Shown: positions 1 to 11,548 of the stretch, in pieces
Layout of the letters: the number at the start of each line of letters is the position of its first letter
Numbering within the stretch: position 1 is the stretch's first letter
From: Streptomyces sp. NBC_00490
Lineage (GTDB): Bacteria > Actinomycetota > Actinomycetes > Streptomycetales > Streptomycetaceae
Assembly: GCF_036013645.1 (NCBI RefSeq)
Contig: NZ_CP107869.1
Location: forward strand, 6,572,001 to 6,636,000
DNA: 64,000 nt
Direction of reading: 5' to 3'
Notes under the pieces: model-generated
The model's database searches: none
Seen by the model: only the letters and a program-made list of their open reading frames with translations
Told to the model about the DNA's origin: nothing
Program-made: the position numbers and the translations under genes

Positions 1-1230
1 CTTCTCCCGGACGGTCCGTACAAGGGCAAGCACCTGCCGGACAGCGTCCTTGAGACGCCCGACGACAAAACGATCGTTTTCAAGTTCGAGACGGCCAAGC
101 CCGACCTGCCGTACGCGCTCGCCATGGCGGGCTACTCCATCGTGTCGCAGGCCAAGGACACCAAGGAGAAGTACGACAAGGCCCCGATGACCTCGGGCCC
201 GTACAAGATCTCCGAGTTCAAGTCCGGCAAGTCGATGACGCTGGTCAAGAACACCAACTGGGACCCGAAGACCGACGCGGTCCGCCACCAGTACGCCGAC
301 CGGTTCAGCTTCGAGTTCAACAAGCAGTACGAGGACTCCACCAAGGCGATCCTCGACGACTCGGGCGCCAACGCGACCGCGATCAGCTTCAGCAACCAGG
401 TCGACGCGGGCAACCTGACCAAGGTCCTGAACGACGCGGCGCTGAAGTCCCGCACGGTCTCCGGCTACCAGCCGTACGTGGGCCAGATGAACATCAACCT
501 GTCCCAGCCGGAGATGAAGTCGAAGGAGGTCCGCGAGGCCATCGCCTACGCCCTCCCGATCACGCCGTTCGTGCGTGCCTTCGGCGGCACCGACGCGATG
601 GAGGTCGCCGGCGGTCTGATCAGCCCGACCGTGACCGGCTACGACCCGAAGTTCGACCCCTTCGGCAAGAAGGCCAAGCCCGCGGGCGACCCGGCCAAGG
701 CCAAGCAGCTCCTTGAGAAGGCCGGCAAGGTCGGTCTGAAGCTGACCTTCGGCTACATCAACACCCCCGAGGGCCAGCAGTACTCCACCGCCATGGCGGC
801 GGGCCTGGAGAAGGCCGGCTTCGACGTCCAGCGCCAGGAGATCCCGGCCGAGACGTACTACGACCAGGTCAGCAAGGTCAAGAACAACTACGACATCTAC
901 CACACCGCGTGGGGTGCCGACTGGCCGAGCGCGTCCACCGTGATCCCGCCGCTGTACGACGGCCGCCAGATCCAGGACGGCGCGTCCAACTACTCGCACA
1001 TCGACGACCCGAAGGTGAACGCCGACATCGACGCGGCCGCAGCCCTCACCGACCCGGTCAAGGCGGCCGAGGCCTGGAACAAGATCAACGAGTACATCGT
1101 GAAGGACGTCGTCTCCAACATCCCGACGGCGTACTACAAGCAGACCCAGATCGCCGGGTCCAAGATCGGCGGCCTTGTGTACGACGACGTCATCGGCGGC
1201 GTCGACCCGCGCAGGCTGTACGTGAAGTAA
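1..1230 (+). CDS. ABC transporter solute-binding protein, family 5 (5' end outside window)
   Basis: C-terminal 409 residues of an extracellular peptide-binding protein (SBP_bac_5 family), which captures oligopeptides outside the membrane and hands them to the permeases encoded next. The reading frame is open from base 1, so the true start lies to the left; the first ATG in view (124) is internal. Typical family features are the KEKYDKAPMTSGPYKI segment and the late AWGADWPSA and DIDAAAALTDPVKAAEAWNKIN regions. The paralogue at 8661-10439 shares the GPYKGKHL and DTKEKYDK stretches. With permease and ATPase genes following, it fits the bldK order (permease, binding protein, permease, ATPase, ATPase), so the missing partner permease is expected left of the window. 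Peptide specificity cannot be read from the sequence. Confidence 0.93.
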   Translation, partial: LLPDGPYKGKHLPDSVLETPDDKTIVFKFETAKPDLPYALAMAGYSIVSQAKDTKEKYDKAPMTSGPYKISEFKSGKSMTLVKNTNWDPKTDAVRHQYADRFSFEFNKQYEDSTKAILDDSGANATAISFSNQVDAGNLTKVLNDAALKSRTVSGYQPYVGQMNINLSQPEMKSKEVREAIAYALPITPFVRAFGGTDAMEVAGGLISPTVTGYDPKFDPFGKKAKPAGDPAKAKQLLEKAGKVGLKLTFGYINTPEGQQYSTAMAAGLEKAGFDVQRQEIPAETYYDQVSKVKNNYDIYHTAWGADWPSASTVIPPLYDGRQIQDGASNYSHIDDPKVNADIDAAAALTDPVKAAEAWNKINEYIVKDVVSNIPTAYYKQTQIAGSKIGGLVYDDVIGGVDPRRLYVK

Positions 1231-1239
1231 CCCGTCCAA

Positions 1240-1287
1240 GCGGCGCCGGTCGCGCCCCCTCCCGTGACGGGACGCGACCGGCGCCGC
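1240..1287 (+). terminator. stem-loop between binding-protein and permease genes
   Basis: A perfect 15-bp inverted repeat (1240-1254 pairing with 1273-1287) with an 18-nt loop sits just after the binding-protein stop. There is no T-run and the permease gene starts 30 bases later, so it is more likely a partial terminator or 3' mRNA-stability element that raises binding-protein output over the permeases than a full operon end. Cluster 2 has a comparable hairpin at the same place. Confidence 0.6.
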
Positions 1288-1317
1288 CAGGCCTGAAGCC
1301 CGAAAGCTGCCACTGAG

Positions 1318-2298
1318 ATGCTGCGCTTCCTCCTCCGCCGGATCCTCGGCTCACTCGTGATCCTGGTCCTGCTGACCGTGGTCGCCTTCCTGCTCTTCTT
1401 CGGCATGCCCCGCGACCCGGCGCTGCTGATGTGCGGCAAGACGTGCACGCCCGACGCCCTGGCGAACATCCACCAGACGCTCGGACTCGACAAGTCGATC
1501 CCGGAGCAGTTCTGGATCTTCCTGTCGGGACTCGTGGCCGGTCGCGACAACTTCCCGCAAGGGCCGTGCCCCGCCCCGTGCTTCGGGTACTCGTACCACA
1601 CCAACGAGGCGGTCTGGACGACCCTGTTGGACCGGCTGCCGCTCACGCTCTCCCTCGCGTTCGGCGCCACGATCATGTTCCTGTTCGTCGGCCTCGGCAC
1701 CGGACTGCTCGCCGCCTGGAAGCGCGGCTCCCTCGTCGACAAGACGTTCACCGCGGGCTCCATGGCGCTCAGCTCGATGCAGATCTACTTCCTGGGCCCG
1801 CTCGCGCTCGCCATCCTCGTGTACCAGACGCACGCCTTCGACGAGCCCAAGTACACCCCCCTCACCGACAATCCGGCCGCCTGGTTCACCGGGCTGATGA
1901 TCCCCTGGGTCGTCCTGTCGACGATCTTCGCCGCGCAGTACACCCGTATGGCGCGCTCCGCGATGATCGAGCAGCTCCAGGAGGAACACGTCCGCACGGC
2001 CAAGGCCAAGGGCATGAGCGGCCGTTATGTCTTCTTCCGGTACGCCTGGCGCGGCTCCCTCATCCCCATCATCACCATCCTCGGCATCGACCTCAGCTCG
2101 CTGCTCGGCGGCGCGATCATCACCGAGTACACCTTCGGACTGCCCGGACTCGGCCGACTCGCGGTGGACTCCGTGCAGTTCAGCGATCTGCCGCTGCTGC
2201 TGGGCGTGATGCTGTTCTCGGCCGCCGTGATCCTGCTGTGCAACGTCGTCGTCGACGCCTGCTACGCCATCATCGACCCGCGCGTGCGGCTGTCCTAG
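1318..2298 (+). CDS. oligopeptide ABC transporter permease (DppB/OppB type)
   Basis: 326-aa integral membrane permease of the DppB/OppB family. The N-terminal segment (MLRFLLRRILGS then a hydrophobic helix) is typical of this family, as is the EEHVRTAKAKGMSGRYVFFRYAWR stretch, the EAA loop that docks on the ATPase. The C-terminal DACYAIIDPRVRLS ending is also characteristic. The ATG at 1318 is the first sensible start and follows the hairpin at 1240-1287. The product has the same length as its paralogue in cluster 2 (7598-8578). It should pair with a second permease encoded left of the window. Function is inferred from family and operon context. Confidence 0.93.
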   Translation: MLRFLLRRILGSLVILVLLTVVAFLLFFGMPRDPALLMCGKTCTPDALANIHQTLGLDKSIPEQFWIFLSGLVAGRDNFPQGPCPAPCFGYSYHTNEAVWTTLLDRLPLTLSLAFGATIMFLFVGLGTGLLAAWKRGSLVDKTFTAGSMALSSMQIYFLGPLALAILVYQTHAFDEPKYTPLTDNPAAWFTGLMIPWVVLSTIFAAQYTRMARSAMIEQLQEEHVRTAKAKGMSGRYVFFRYAWRGSLIPIITILGIDLSSLLGGAIITEYTFGLPGLGRLAVDSVQFSDLPLLLGVMLFSAAVILLCNVVVDACYAIIDPRVRLS

Positions 2299-2308
2299 GA
2301 GTTCTGTC

Positions 2309-3370
2309 GTGACCACTCTGACCAAGGAGGCCGGGGCACCCGTCCCGTCCGACGCGGGCGCCTTCCTCTCGGTGCGGGACCTGCACGTCAGCTTCAGGAC
2401 CGAGGACGGCATCGTCCGGGCCGTCGACGGGCTCTCCTTCGACCTGCAGCGCGGCAAGACGCTGGGCATCGTCGGTGAGTCGGGCTCCGGCAAGTCCGTG
2501 ACCAACCTGACCATCCTCGGCCTGCACAACCCGAAGTTCACCACCGTCGAGGGCGAGATCCTGCTGGAGGGGCAGGAGTTGACCACCGCCCGCGAGTCCG
2601 AGCTGGAGAAGCTGCGCGGCAACAAGGTCGCCATGATCTTCCAGGACCCGCTGACCGCGCTGTCGCCGTACTACACGGTGGGCCGGCAGATCGCCGAGCC
2701 CTTCATGAAGCACACCGGCGCCTCCAAGAAGGTGGCCTGGGCGCGTGCCGTGGAGATGCTCGGCAAGGTCGGCATCCCCAACCCCAAGGAGCGGGCGAAG
2801 GACTACCCGCACCAGTTCTCCGGCGGTATGCGCCAGCGCGCGATGATCGCGATGGCGCTGGTGTGCGACCCGGACCTGCTGATCGCCGACGAGCCGACGA
2901 CCGCGCTCGACGTGACGGTCCAGGCGCAGATCCTGGACCTGCTGAAGGACCTCCAGCAGGAGTTCGGTTCGGCGATCGTCTTCATCACGCACGACCTCGG
3001 TGTCATCGCCGACATGGCCGACGACATCATGGTGATGTACGCGGGCGGCGCCATCGAGCGCGGCACGACGAACGAGGTGCTGCGCTCGCCGCAACACCCC
3101 TACACCTGGGGCCTGTTGAACTCGATGCCGCGCATCGACTCCGACCTCGACGCCCCGCTCGCACCGATCCCGGGCGCCCCGCCCTCACTGCTCAACCCGC
3201 CCTCGGGCTGCCGCTTCCACCCACGCTGCACCTTCCAGGACCGGGTCGGCGGCACCCGCTGCGTCGACGAACGTCCCCTGCTGGCCCCGGACCGCGCCTC
3301 CGCCTGTCACCTCACGGCGGACCAGAAGCGGACCATCTTCATCGAAGAGATCAAGCCCAGCCTGGGCTAG
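2309..3370 (+). CDS. oligopeptide ABC transporter ATP-binding protein (OppD/DppD type)
   Basis: 353-aa cytoplasmic ATPase of the peptide importer. The Walker A GESGSGKS is at residues 56-63, the signature is FSGGMRQR and Walker B with its switch is [12 protein letters not shown]. The C-terminal oligopeptide/dipeptide extension carries the Cys-containing CRFHPRC motif that often holds an Fe-S site in this subfamily. The GTG start at 2309 is supported by an AGGAG at 2297-2301, ten bases after the permease stop. It would form a heterodimer with the ATPase at 3382-4503. It is strongly similar along its length to the cluster 2 protein at 6563-7588. Confidence 0.95.
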   Translation: MTTLTKEAGAPVPSDAGAFLSVRDLHVSFRTEDGIVRAVDGLSFDLQRGKTLGIVGESGSGKSVTNLTILGLHNPKFTTVEGEILLEGQELTTARESELEKLRGNKVAMIFQDPLTALSPYYTVGRQIAEPFMKHTGASKKVAWARAVEMLGKVGIPNPKERAKDYPHQFSGGMRQRAMIAMALVCDPDLLIADEPTTALDVTVQAQILDLLKDLQQEFGSAIVFITHDLGVIADMADDIMVMYAGGAIERGTTNEVLRSPQHPYTWGLLNSMPRIDSDLDAPLAPIPGAPPSLLNPPSGCRFHPRCTFQDRVGGTRCVDERPLLAPDRASACHLTADQKRTIFIEEIKPSLG

Positions 3371-3381
3371 GAGGACCCGTC

Positions 3382-4503
<1,122 letters not shown>

Positions 4504-4508
4504 TCGGT

Positions 4509-4574
4509 TGCCGGGGGCTGTGGAGTGTCGGCTGCGGGCGCGTCGTGGCTGGTCGCGCAGTTCCCCGCGCCCCT
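4509..4574 (+). repeat. dispersed intergenic repeat, family 1, copy 1
   Basis: The sequence directly after the ATPase stop ends with the core GTCGCGCAGTTCCCCGCG at 4551-4568. The same core recurs at 29006-29035 (reverse), 54953-54982 and, degraded, 63009-63037. Each copy begins close to a stop codon. I recognise this element from many Streptomyces intergenic regions; its function is unknown to me. Confidence 0.6.
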
Positions 4575-4605
4575 GATCAGGTGGCGCTTCGCGCCACCGT
4601 GATCA
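4574..4605. terminator. bidirectional terminator between cluster 1 and methyltransferase
   Basis: An 8-bp GC stem (GGTGGCGC / GCGCCACC, loop TTC) is extended outward by TGATCA / TGATCA with one bulged base. It lies between two convergent genes and overlaps the last codons and stop of the methyltransferase on the minus strand. Confidence 0.6.
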
Positions 4606-5317
4606 ATTCAGGGCTTGCCTGCGTTACCGGGCCCCTTGCCCAGTCCCCGTACTGTTCCTCCACCACCAGACCGGCCTCGGCCAGGAAGCCCTCCAGGGCC
4701 GGCTGGTCGAGGAAGCGCAGTGTGCTGGTGGTGACCTGGGGGCGGTCCCAGCGGACGCCCTCGAAGGTGGAGGTGAACGTCACGCGGTCCCCGACCACGG
4801 GACGTACCACCTCGTGCCACATCCACGCGACGGTGCCGTCCGCGTCGGCGGCCTCGTACACCCGGTCCGGTGTCCAGGACTCCCAGGCGCGGGCCGCCGG
4901 GTTGCGGGTCTCGAAGACGAAGTGTCCGTCGTCCGCGAGGGCGGCCCGGACGGCACGCAAGCCGGCGCGCAGTTCCTCGTCGCCGACGAGGGTCTGGAAG
5001 GCGTGGCCGGTCATCGTGACGAGGTCGAACTCCCCGTACCAGGTACGTGAGCGCAGGTCTCCGAGCACCCACTCCACGCCGGGCTCCCGGCGCCGTGCCT
5101 GGACCAGCATCGCGGCGGCGGGGTCGAGCCCGGTGAGCTGCCCCGGGTGTCCGGTCCGGCGGGCCGCGGCGAGCAGACGTCCGGTGCCGCAGCCGACGTC
5201 CAGCACGGTGGGGGCGGACATCACGCGACCGAGGTAGAAGTCGTCGCCCGGACCCCACGGGTTGAGGGAGTCGTACAGCGCGGCGAGCGAGAGATCCGCG
5301 AACGAGCGATCGACCAT
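4577..5317 (-). CDS. class I SAM-dependent methyltransferase
   Basis: 246-aa Rossmann-fold methyltransferase. Motif I (LDVGCGTGRLL, from residue 39) binds SAM; an acidic residue after strand 2 (GLDPAAAML) and a post-motif segment FDLVTMTGHAFQ follow. The overall layout, with the C-terminal GLVVEEQYGDW strand, fits the Methyltransf_25/11 group of small-molecule methyltransferases. The substrate is unknown. The ATG at 5317 has no strong Shine-Dalgarno. The gene stands alone between two convergent peptide-import operons and is the centre of their inverted arrangement. It overlaps no transporter gene, so a functional link with peptide import is only positional. Confidence 0.88.
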   Translation of the reverse strand: MVDRSFADLSLAALYDSLNPWGPGDDFYLGRVMSAPTVLDVGCGTGRLLAAARRTGHPGQLTGLDPAAAMLVQARRREPGVEWVLGDLRSRTWYGEFDLVTMTGHAFQTLVGDEELRAGLRAVRAALADDGHFVFETRNPAARAWESWTPDRVYEAADADGTVAWMWHEVVRPVVGDRVTFTSTFEGVRWDRPQVTTSTLRFLDQPALEGFLAEAGLVVEEQYGDWARGPVTQASPELITVARSAT

Positions 5318-5367
5318 CGCGGCAGTCTGTCACAGGTGCCGGAGCCATATGACGGGATCCCGGTATG

Positions 5368-5403
5368 ACGAAGGCCCGTACCTGGGGAGGTACGGGCCTT
5401 CGT
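5368..5403. terminator. terminator of cluster 2 operon
   Basis: Perfect 16-bp stem (5368-5383 with 5388-5403) and a GGGG loop, located downstream of the minus-strand ATPase gene ending at 5493 and upstream of the methyltransferase start. It would end the five-gene cluster 2 transcript and insulate the methyltransferase. Confidence 0.8.
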
Positions 5404-5492
5404 TCCCCTGGAGCGGACGTTCATGGGCTCGGGTCAATGGGCCGAGAAAGTCCGTTCCGCTAAGGGCGGCGGCTGACGGAAAAGGGGTGTTG

Positions 5493-6539
<1,047 letters not shown>

Positions 6540-6562
6540 GGTGGTGAATCCCGTCTCGTACG

Positions 6563-7588
6563 TCAGTGGGTCCGGGCCGCGACGTGCTCGGTGAAGAGCT
6601 CGTGCTTCTGGTCCGCCGTCAGATGGCACGCCGAACCCCGCCCGTCGAGGACCTTCAGACCCGGCCGCTCACTGGAGCAGAGCCCGCCGGCGACCTTCTC
6701 CGCGAAGGCGCACCGGGGGTGGAAGCGGCAGCCCGACGGCGGGTTGAGCAGCGAGGGCGGCGAGCCCGGGATCGGGGAGAGCGGCACGTCGACCGGCCCG
6801 GTCAGGCTCGGCATCGAACCCAGCAGCCCCAGCGTGTAGGGGTGGTCGGGGGTGCGCAGCACCTCCTCCTTGGTGCCCCGCTCCACACAGCGCCCGCCGT
6901 ACATCACCAGCACGTCGTTCGCGATGTCGGCGATGACACCGAGGTCGTGCGTGATGAAGATGATGGCCGTGCCGAACTCCTGCTGGAGGTCCTTGAGGAG
7001 GTCCATGATCTGGGCCTGGACCGTCACGTCGAGAGCCGTGGTCGGCTCGTCGGCGATCAGCAGCTCCGGGTCGCAGACCAGGGCCATCGCGATCATCGCG
7101 CGCTGGCGCATACCGCCGGAGAACTGGTGCGGGTAGTCGTCCACCCGCATGTCCGGCTGCGGGATGCCGACCCGGCGCAGCATCTCGATCGACCGCGCCC
7201 GGGCCTCCTTGCGGGAGGCGCCGGTGTGCTTGCGGTACGTCTCGCCGATCTGCGCGCCGATGGTGTGGTACGGCGACAGGGAGGCGAGCGCGTCCTGGAA
7301 GATCATGGACATCTTGTTGCCGCGCAGCTTCTCCAGCTCGCGCTCGGAGGCGGTGATCAGCTCCTTGCCGTCGAGCAGGATCTCGCCGTCGAGCCTGGTG
7401 TTGCGCGGGTCGTGCAGACCCAGGACCGCCATGTTGGTGACGGACTTGCCGGAGCCCGACTCACCGACGATGCCGAGGGTCTGGCCCTTCTCCACGTCGA
7501 AGGAGAGCCCGTCGACGGCTTTGACGACACCGTCCTCGGTGGAGAAGTGGACTTTGAGGTCGCGGACGGAGAGGAAGGGGGTGCTCAT
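6563..7588 (-). CDS. oligopeptide ABC transporter ATP-binding protein (OppD/DppD type)
   Basis: 341-aa ATPase of cluster 2. Walker A GESGSGKS is at residues 42-49, with FSGGMRQR signature, [12 protein letters not shown]alker B and a CRFHPRC motif near residue 290. The ATG at 7588 is preceded by AAGGAGAG, which overlaps the stop of the permease gene, so translation of the two is probably coupled. It should form the ATPase heterodimer with the 5493-6539 product and energise uptake through the two permeases of this operon. Confidence 0.95.
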   Translation of the reverse strand: MSTPFLSVRDLKVHFSTEDGVVKAVDGLSFDVEKGQTLGIVGESGSGKSVTNMAVLGLHDPRNTRLDGEILLDGKELITASERELEKLRGNKMSMIFQDALASLSPYHTIGAQIGETYRKHTGASRKEARARSIEMLRRVGIPQPDMRVDDYPHQFSGGMRQRAMIAMALVCDPELLIADEPTTALDVTVQAQIMDLLKDLQQEFGTAIIFITHDLGVIADIANDVLVMYGGRCVERGTKEEVLRTPDHPYTLGLLGSMPSLTGPVDVPLSPIPGSPPSLLNPPSGCRFHPRCAFAEKVAGGLCSSERPGLKVLDGRGSACHLTADQKHELFTEHVAARTH

Positions 7589-7597
7589 GGTCTCTCC

Positions 7598-8578
7598 TTA
7601 AGCGAGGCGCACGCGCGGGTCGATGAGGGCGTACAGGGCATCGACGACGATGTTGAAGACGACGATCGCGCCGGCGGCGACCAGGACGACACCGAGCAGC
7701 ATCGGCAGGTCGTTGGTGCTGACCGCCTTGACGGAGAGCATGCCGAGGCCCTGGAGGCTGAACGTCGACTCGGTGATGATCGCACCGCCGAGCAGCACAC
7801 CGAGGTCGAGGCCGAAGATGGTCACGATCGGCCCCATCGCACCGCGCCAGGCGAAGCGGAAGAAGACCGTGCGGCGGGACATGCCCTTGGCGCGGGCCGT
7901 ACGGACGTAGTCCTCGCTGAGCGACTCCACCATCTGGGAGCGCGTCATACGGGTGTAGTTGGCCGTCCAGATCAGGGACAGCACGATCCAGGGCACCAGC
8001 AGACCCTTGGCCCAGGCCGCCGGGTCGTCCGTGAAGGGCGTGTAGCTGGCGCGGTCCAGCACCTGCCACTGGTCGACCAGCAGATAGGTGGCGAGGACGC
8101 CGACGACGTAGATCTGCATCGAGGACGCGACCAGCGAGGCGGAGCTCGCGATCTTGTCCAGGGCCTTGCCCTGCTTCACGGCGGCCAGCATGCCCGCGCC
8201 GATGCCGAAGGTCAGGTAGATGACCGAGCTGCCGAGCGACAGCGACAGGGTGGTCGGGAAGCGGTCCATGATGGTGCCGAGGACCGGCTCGCGGTTCTGG
8301 AACGAGTAGCCGAGGCAGGGCGCGTTGCAGTTGCCGAACGATGTGTAGTCGCGGCCCACGAAGATGCCCTTGAGCCAGTCCCAGTACTGCACAGGCAGTG
8401 GATCGGCGATCCCCAGGTTCTTCCGCACCAGCTCCAGAGTCTCAGGGGTGCAGGCCTTGCCGCAGGCGATGCGGGCGGGGTCGCGCGGGGCGGCGTAGAA
8501 CAGGACGAACACGATCGCGCTGATGATCAGCAGGATCACCGCGGCGCCGACAATTCGTCGGGCAAGGAAGCGGAGCAT
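7598..8578 (-). CDS. oligopeptide ABC transporter permease (DppB/OppB type)
   Basis: 326-aa permease with the N-terminal MLRFLARRIVGA signature of the DppB group, a large external segment containing two Cys residues, the EAA-loop stretch EDYVRTARAKGMSRRTVFFR and the terminal DALYALIDPRVRLA. Length and layout match the cluster 1 permease at 1318-2298. The stop codon TAA at 7598-7600 is part of the ribosome-binding site of the next gene. The gene lies 83 bases after the binding-protein gene with a hairpin in the gap. Confidence 0.94.
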   Translation of the reverse strand: MLRFLARRIVGAAVILLIISAIVFVLFYAAPRDPARIACGKACTPETLELVRKNLGIADPLPVQYWDWLKGIFVGRDYTSFGNCNAPCLGYSFQNREPVLGTIMDRFPTTLSLSLGSSVIYLTFGIGAGMLAAVKQGKALDKIASSASLVASSMQIYVVGVLATYLLVDQWQVLDRASYTPFTDDPAAWAKGLLVPWIVLSLIWTANYTRMTRSQMVESLSEDYVRTARAKGMSRRTVFFRFAWRGAMGPIVTIFGLDLGVLLGGAIITESTFSLQGLGMLSVKAVSTNDLPMLLGVVLVAAGAIVVFNIVVDALYALIDPRVRLA

Positions 8579-8619
8579 GGCAGTTGGGATTTCCTGACGG
8601 ATGCCGAAGGGGGGAAGGA

Positions 8620-8646
8620 GGCGGGGCGGCCGGGGGCCGCCCCGCC
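8620..8646 (-). terminator. stem-loop between binding-protein and permease genes of cluster 2
   Basis: A perfect 12-bp GC stem (8620-8631 with 8635-8646) and a GGG loop follow the binding-protein stop. No T-run follows. The position matches the 1240-1287 hairpin of cluster 1, although the stems differ in sequence. A role in differential expression of the binding protein is likely but inferred. Confidence 0.6.
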
Positions 8647-8660
8647 ACGAGGGCCGGTCG

Positions 8661-10439
8661 TCAGGCCTTTACGAACGTCTTGTAGAGCAGGGTCGCGGAG
8701 AAGTTCGGGTCGAACATCGCCCCGCCGACCTTGTTGCCGTAGACGTAGTAACGGCGCTGGTACATCTCGGGGATGATCGGCGCGACTTCTTCCATGATCC
8801 GCTTGTCGAGCGCGGCCCAGGCCTCACCGGCCTTCTTCTGGTCGGTGATGACCACGTTCTTCTGGATGGTCTCGTCGATCCAGGGGACCTTCGTCTGGGA
8901 GACGTTGTAGAGACCGTCACCGACGCTGGCGCTGTCGAACAGCGGCTGCATCATCGTGTAGGCGGTCGGCCAGTCAGGGGACCAGCCGTACCACATCACG
9001 TCGAAGGAGTTGTCGACCTTCGCGATCTGGTCGTAGTACGTCGTCGAGTCGACCGGCTTGATGACCGGGGTGAAGCCGGCCTCCTTCAGCGCGTTCTCGA
9101 TGACGACCTTGGTCTTGTTGTAGGTCGGGTCCTGCGGGAAGGCGTAGACGATCTTCACGCCCTCCTTGCCGGCTTCCTTCAGCAGCTTCTTCGCGGCGGC
9201 CGGGTCGCCCTGCGGCTTCTTCAGCTTGCCGTAGATGTCGAACTTCTCGCGGCCCAGGATGTCGGGGCTGAGGATCGTGGTCGCGAAGTCGCCGGAGGAC
9301 GGGCCGCCGTAGATCTGGCGGATCTGCTGGAGCGGCCAGGCCATGTTGAGGGCCTGGCGGACCTTCAGGTCGGTGACGCGCTTGGTGTTGATCGCGTAGT
9401 AGTACGTGCCGGTGAGCAGGCCGTTGAAGGTGCGCTTCTTCAGGTCCGGGTCGGTGAGGACCTTCTGGATGCGCTCGGCGGGCACGCCCTTGTAGATGGA
9501 GACCGCGAAGGCGTCGTTGCCCTGGGAGGCGATGAGACGGTCCGTGGAGTCCAGGGTCTCGATGCCGAAGGTGAACTCGAAGCCGTCCGGGTAGTTGTTG
9601 CGGATGGCGTCGGTCGCCGGGTCCCAGTGCTTGTTGCGGACCAGCGTCATCGACTTGTCGGTCGTGTGGTTCTTGATCTTGTACGGACCACAGGCGGCCG
9701 GGTTCTTGTCGTACTTCTCCTTGGTGTCCAGCTTCGGGGACACCGCGGCGTACGAGTGCATCGCCATCGTGAAGTTGAAGTCGGGGCGGGCCTCGGCCAG
9801 GTTGAACGTGATGGTCCGCTTGGCCTTGTCCGTCACGATCTCGGAGAGGTGCTTGCCCTTGTAGGGGCCCTCGTAGGCGTCACGCCACTTGCCGCCCTTG
9901 CCGGTCAGCGCGATCTGGACGTAGCTGGCGGACTCGATGATGTACGGGGCCCACAGCCGCTCGATGCCGTGGCGCACGTCCTCGACGGTCAGCTCGCTGC
10001 CGTCCTCCCACTTCAGACCCTCCTTCAGCGTGAAGGTCCAGGTCTTGCCCGCGTTGGACATCGTGCCGGTGTCCGTGGCCAGGTCGCCGACGAGCTTCTG
10101 CGAGCCGTCCGCGGCGACCTTGTAGCCGGTCAGGCAGCGGTGCAGGAGCAGCGCGGCGGTCGAGTTGTACGCGTAGTAGATGCGGCCCGGGTCCAGGTGC
10201 GAGAAGTCGTCCGGGGCCAGGCCGTAGATCGTCCCGCCCTTCTTCGCCCCGGCGATCTCCGGCGCGGGGCCGGTCGAGTCCGCCGCGGTGCCGATGGTGA
10301 CCTTGGAGTACGTCTTGGCACCCTCGGTCGCGCTGCCGCCGCTGCCGCCCGCGTCGCCGCTGCTGCACGCGGACAGCAGAGTCGAGCCCGCGGCCGCGAC
10401 GCTTGTGGCTATGACGAAGTTTCTGCGGGAAAGAGACAT
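8661..10439 (-). CDS. peptide ABC transporter solute-binding lipoprotein, family 5 (BldKB-like)
   Basis: 592-aa secreted peptide-binding lipoprotein. The N-terminus has a twin-arginine motif (SRRNFV), a hydrophobic stretch and a lipobox LLSAC, so it is probably exported by Tat and anchored by a diacylglyceryl cysteine. A Ser/Gly linker follows. The family 5 core contains GSELTVEDVRHGIERLW near residue 175. The ATG at 10439 is chosen because it is the only start that gives a signal peptide. Its place between two permease genes matches bldKB of S. coelicolor, whose importer takes up a signalling peptide needed for aerial growth; orthology is suggested by order only. Confidence 0.94.
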   Translation of the reverse strand: MSLSRRNFVIATSVAAAGSTLLSACSSGDAGGSGGSATEGAKTYSKVTIGTAADSTGPAPEIAGAKKGGTIYGLAPDDFSHLDPGRIYYAYNSTAALLLHRCLTGYKVAADGSQKLVGDLATDTGTMSNAGKTWTFTLKEGLKWEDGSELTVEDVRHGIERLWAPYIIESASYVQIALTGKGGKWRDAYEGPYKGKHLSEIVTDKAKRTITFNLAEARPDFNFTMAMHSYAAVSPKLDTKEKYDKNPAACGPYKIKNHTTDKSMTLVRNKHWDPATDAIRNNYPDGFEFTFGIETLDSTDRLIASQGNDAFAVSIYKGVPAERIQKVLTDPDLKKRTFNGLLTGTYYYAINTKRVTDLKVRQALNMAWPLQQIRQIYGGPSSGDFATTILSPDILGREKFDIYGKLKKPQGDPAAAKKLLKEAGKEGVKIVYAFPQDPTYNKTKVVIENALKEAGFTPVIKPVDSTTYYDQIAKVDNSFDVMWYGWSPDWPTAYTMMQPLFDSASVGDGLYNVSQTKVPWIDETIQKNVVITDQKKAGEAWAALDKRIMEEVAPIIPEMYQRRYYVYGNKVGGAMFDPNFSATLLYKTFVKA

Positions 10440-10519
10440 GGCTGACCCGATTTCTTGTGGATAGGGATGGTGCTTGGGGTACTCCGGCCGGGCCCCGTCG
10501 CTCGGCGGAGTGGGGTGGC

Positions 10520-11548
10520 TCAGCGCTTCGTCTTGGGGTCCAGCGCGTCGCGGACCGAGTCGCCGAGCAGGTTGAAGGCGACGACGAAGATCACCATGGA
10601 GAGACCAGGGAAGAGCATGAAGGTGATGTCGTCCTGGTAGTACTTGGCGCCGAACTGGAGCATGACGCCCCAGTCGGGCGTGGGGTCGGTGAGTCCCACG
10701 CCGAGGAAGGCGAGCCCCGCCTCCGCCGTCACATAGGCGGGCAGCAGGAGCGTCGACTGGATCAGGATCGGCGTCCACAGATTGGGCAGCAGTTCCTTGA
10801 AGATGATCCGGGCCGGTGAGGCTCCGGTGACCTTGGCGGCCTCCACGAACTCCCGCTCGCGCAGGGCGAGGACCTCGCCGCGCAGCAGCCGGGCGATGGA
10901 GGCCCAGCCGAAGGCGGTCATCACGGTGATGAGGCTGGTGACCGTGAGCCAGATCGGGGTGTTCTCCTCCGGCGACACGAAGATCGCCAGCACGACCGGC
11001 CAGAAGGCGATGAAGAACAGCGTCTGCGGGAAGGCCAGCAGGATGTCGATGACCCGGCCGACGAAGTAGTCGGTGCGGCCGCCCAGGTAGCCGGCGGTGA
11101 TGCCGATGACGACACCGAGCAGGGTCGTCAGGAGCGTGGCGGCGGTGGCGATGAGCAGCGAGTTGCGCATGCCGTAGAGCAGGAAGGTGAGGACGTCCCG
11201 GCCGAGCTGGGGCTCGACGCCGAACCAGAAGTCACCGCTGATGCCGCCGTTGGCCTTGACCGGGAAACCGAACTCGTTGAGCAGCCCCGGAGTGTTGATG
11301 CCGTACGTCGTGTACGGGTTCTTGCCGTAGAGCTTGGCGATCAGCGGGGCGCCGATCGACACGACGAAGAAGAAGAGGACCACGTACCCGGAGATGACGC
11401 CTGCGCGGTCCCGTTTGAAACGGCTCCAGGCGAGCCGTCCCGGCGAGCGGCTCTCGTTGCCCTTGAGAGCCGAGGACTTCACCGGTGCCGCGCTGTCTTC
11501 GTCGGTCACCTCGAGTGAAGTGACCGGGGAAGGGGTTGGGGGGGTCAT
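10520..11548 (-). CDS. oligopeptide ABC transporter permease (DppC/OppC type)
   Basis: 342-aa permease, first gene of cluster 2. After a Ser/Pro-rich cytoplasmic tail (residues 1-50) come the SRFKRDRAGVISGYVVLFFF first helix, an external loop, and the EAA-loop region RLLRGEVLALREREFVEAAKVTGAS. The end SVRDALDPKTKR is the family's usual C-terminus. The ATG at 11548 gives the normal length; an upstream in-frame start would add 23 unconserved residues. The operon runs through the binding protein, second permease and two ATPases to 5493. Confidence 0.93.
   Translation of the reverse strand: MTPPTPSPVTSLEVTDEDSAAPVKSSALKGNESRSPGRLAWSRFKRDRAGVISGYVVLFFFVVSIGAPLIAKLYGKNPYTTYGINTPGLLNEFGFPVKANGGISGDFWFGVEPQLGRDVLTFLLYGMRNSLLIATAATLLTTLLGVVIGITAGYLGGRTDYFVGRVIDILLAFPQTLFFIAFWPVVLAIFVSPEENTPIWLTVTSLITVMTAFGWASIARLLRGEVLALREREFVEAAKVTGASPARIIFKELLPNLWTPILIQSTLLLPAYVTAEAGLAFLGVGLTDPTPDWGVMLQFGAKYYQDDITFMLFPGLSMVIFVVAFNLLGDSVRDALDPKTKR

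Noticed and set aside
1351..2634. Long antisense ORFs opposite transporter genes (for example 1351-2634 minus, 6566-8776 plus, 8601-10445 plus)
   Set aside because: Shadows created by GC-rich third positions; they show no domain motifs and the opposite strand encodes recognised families.
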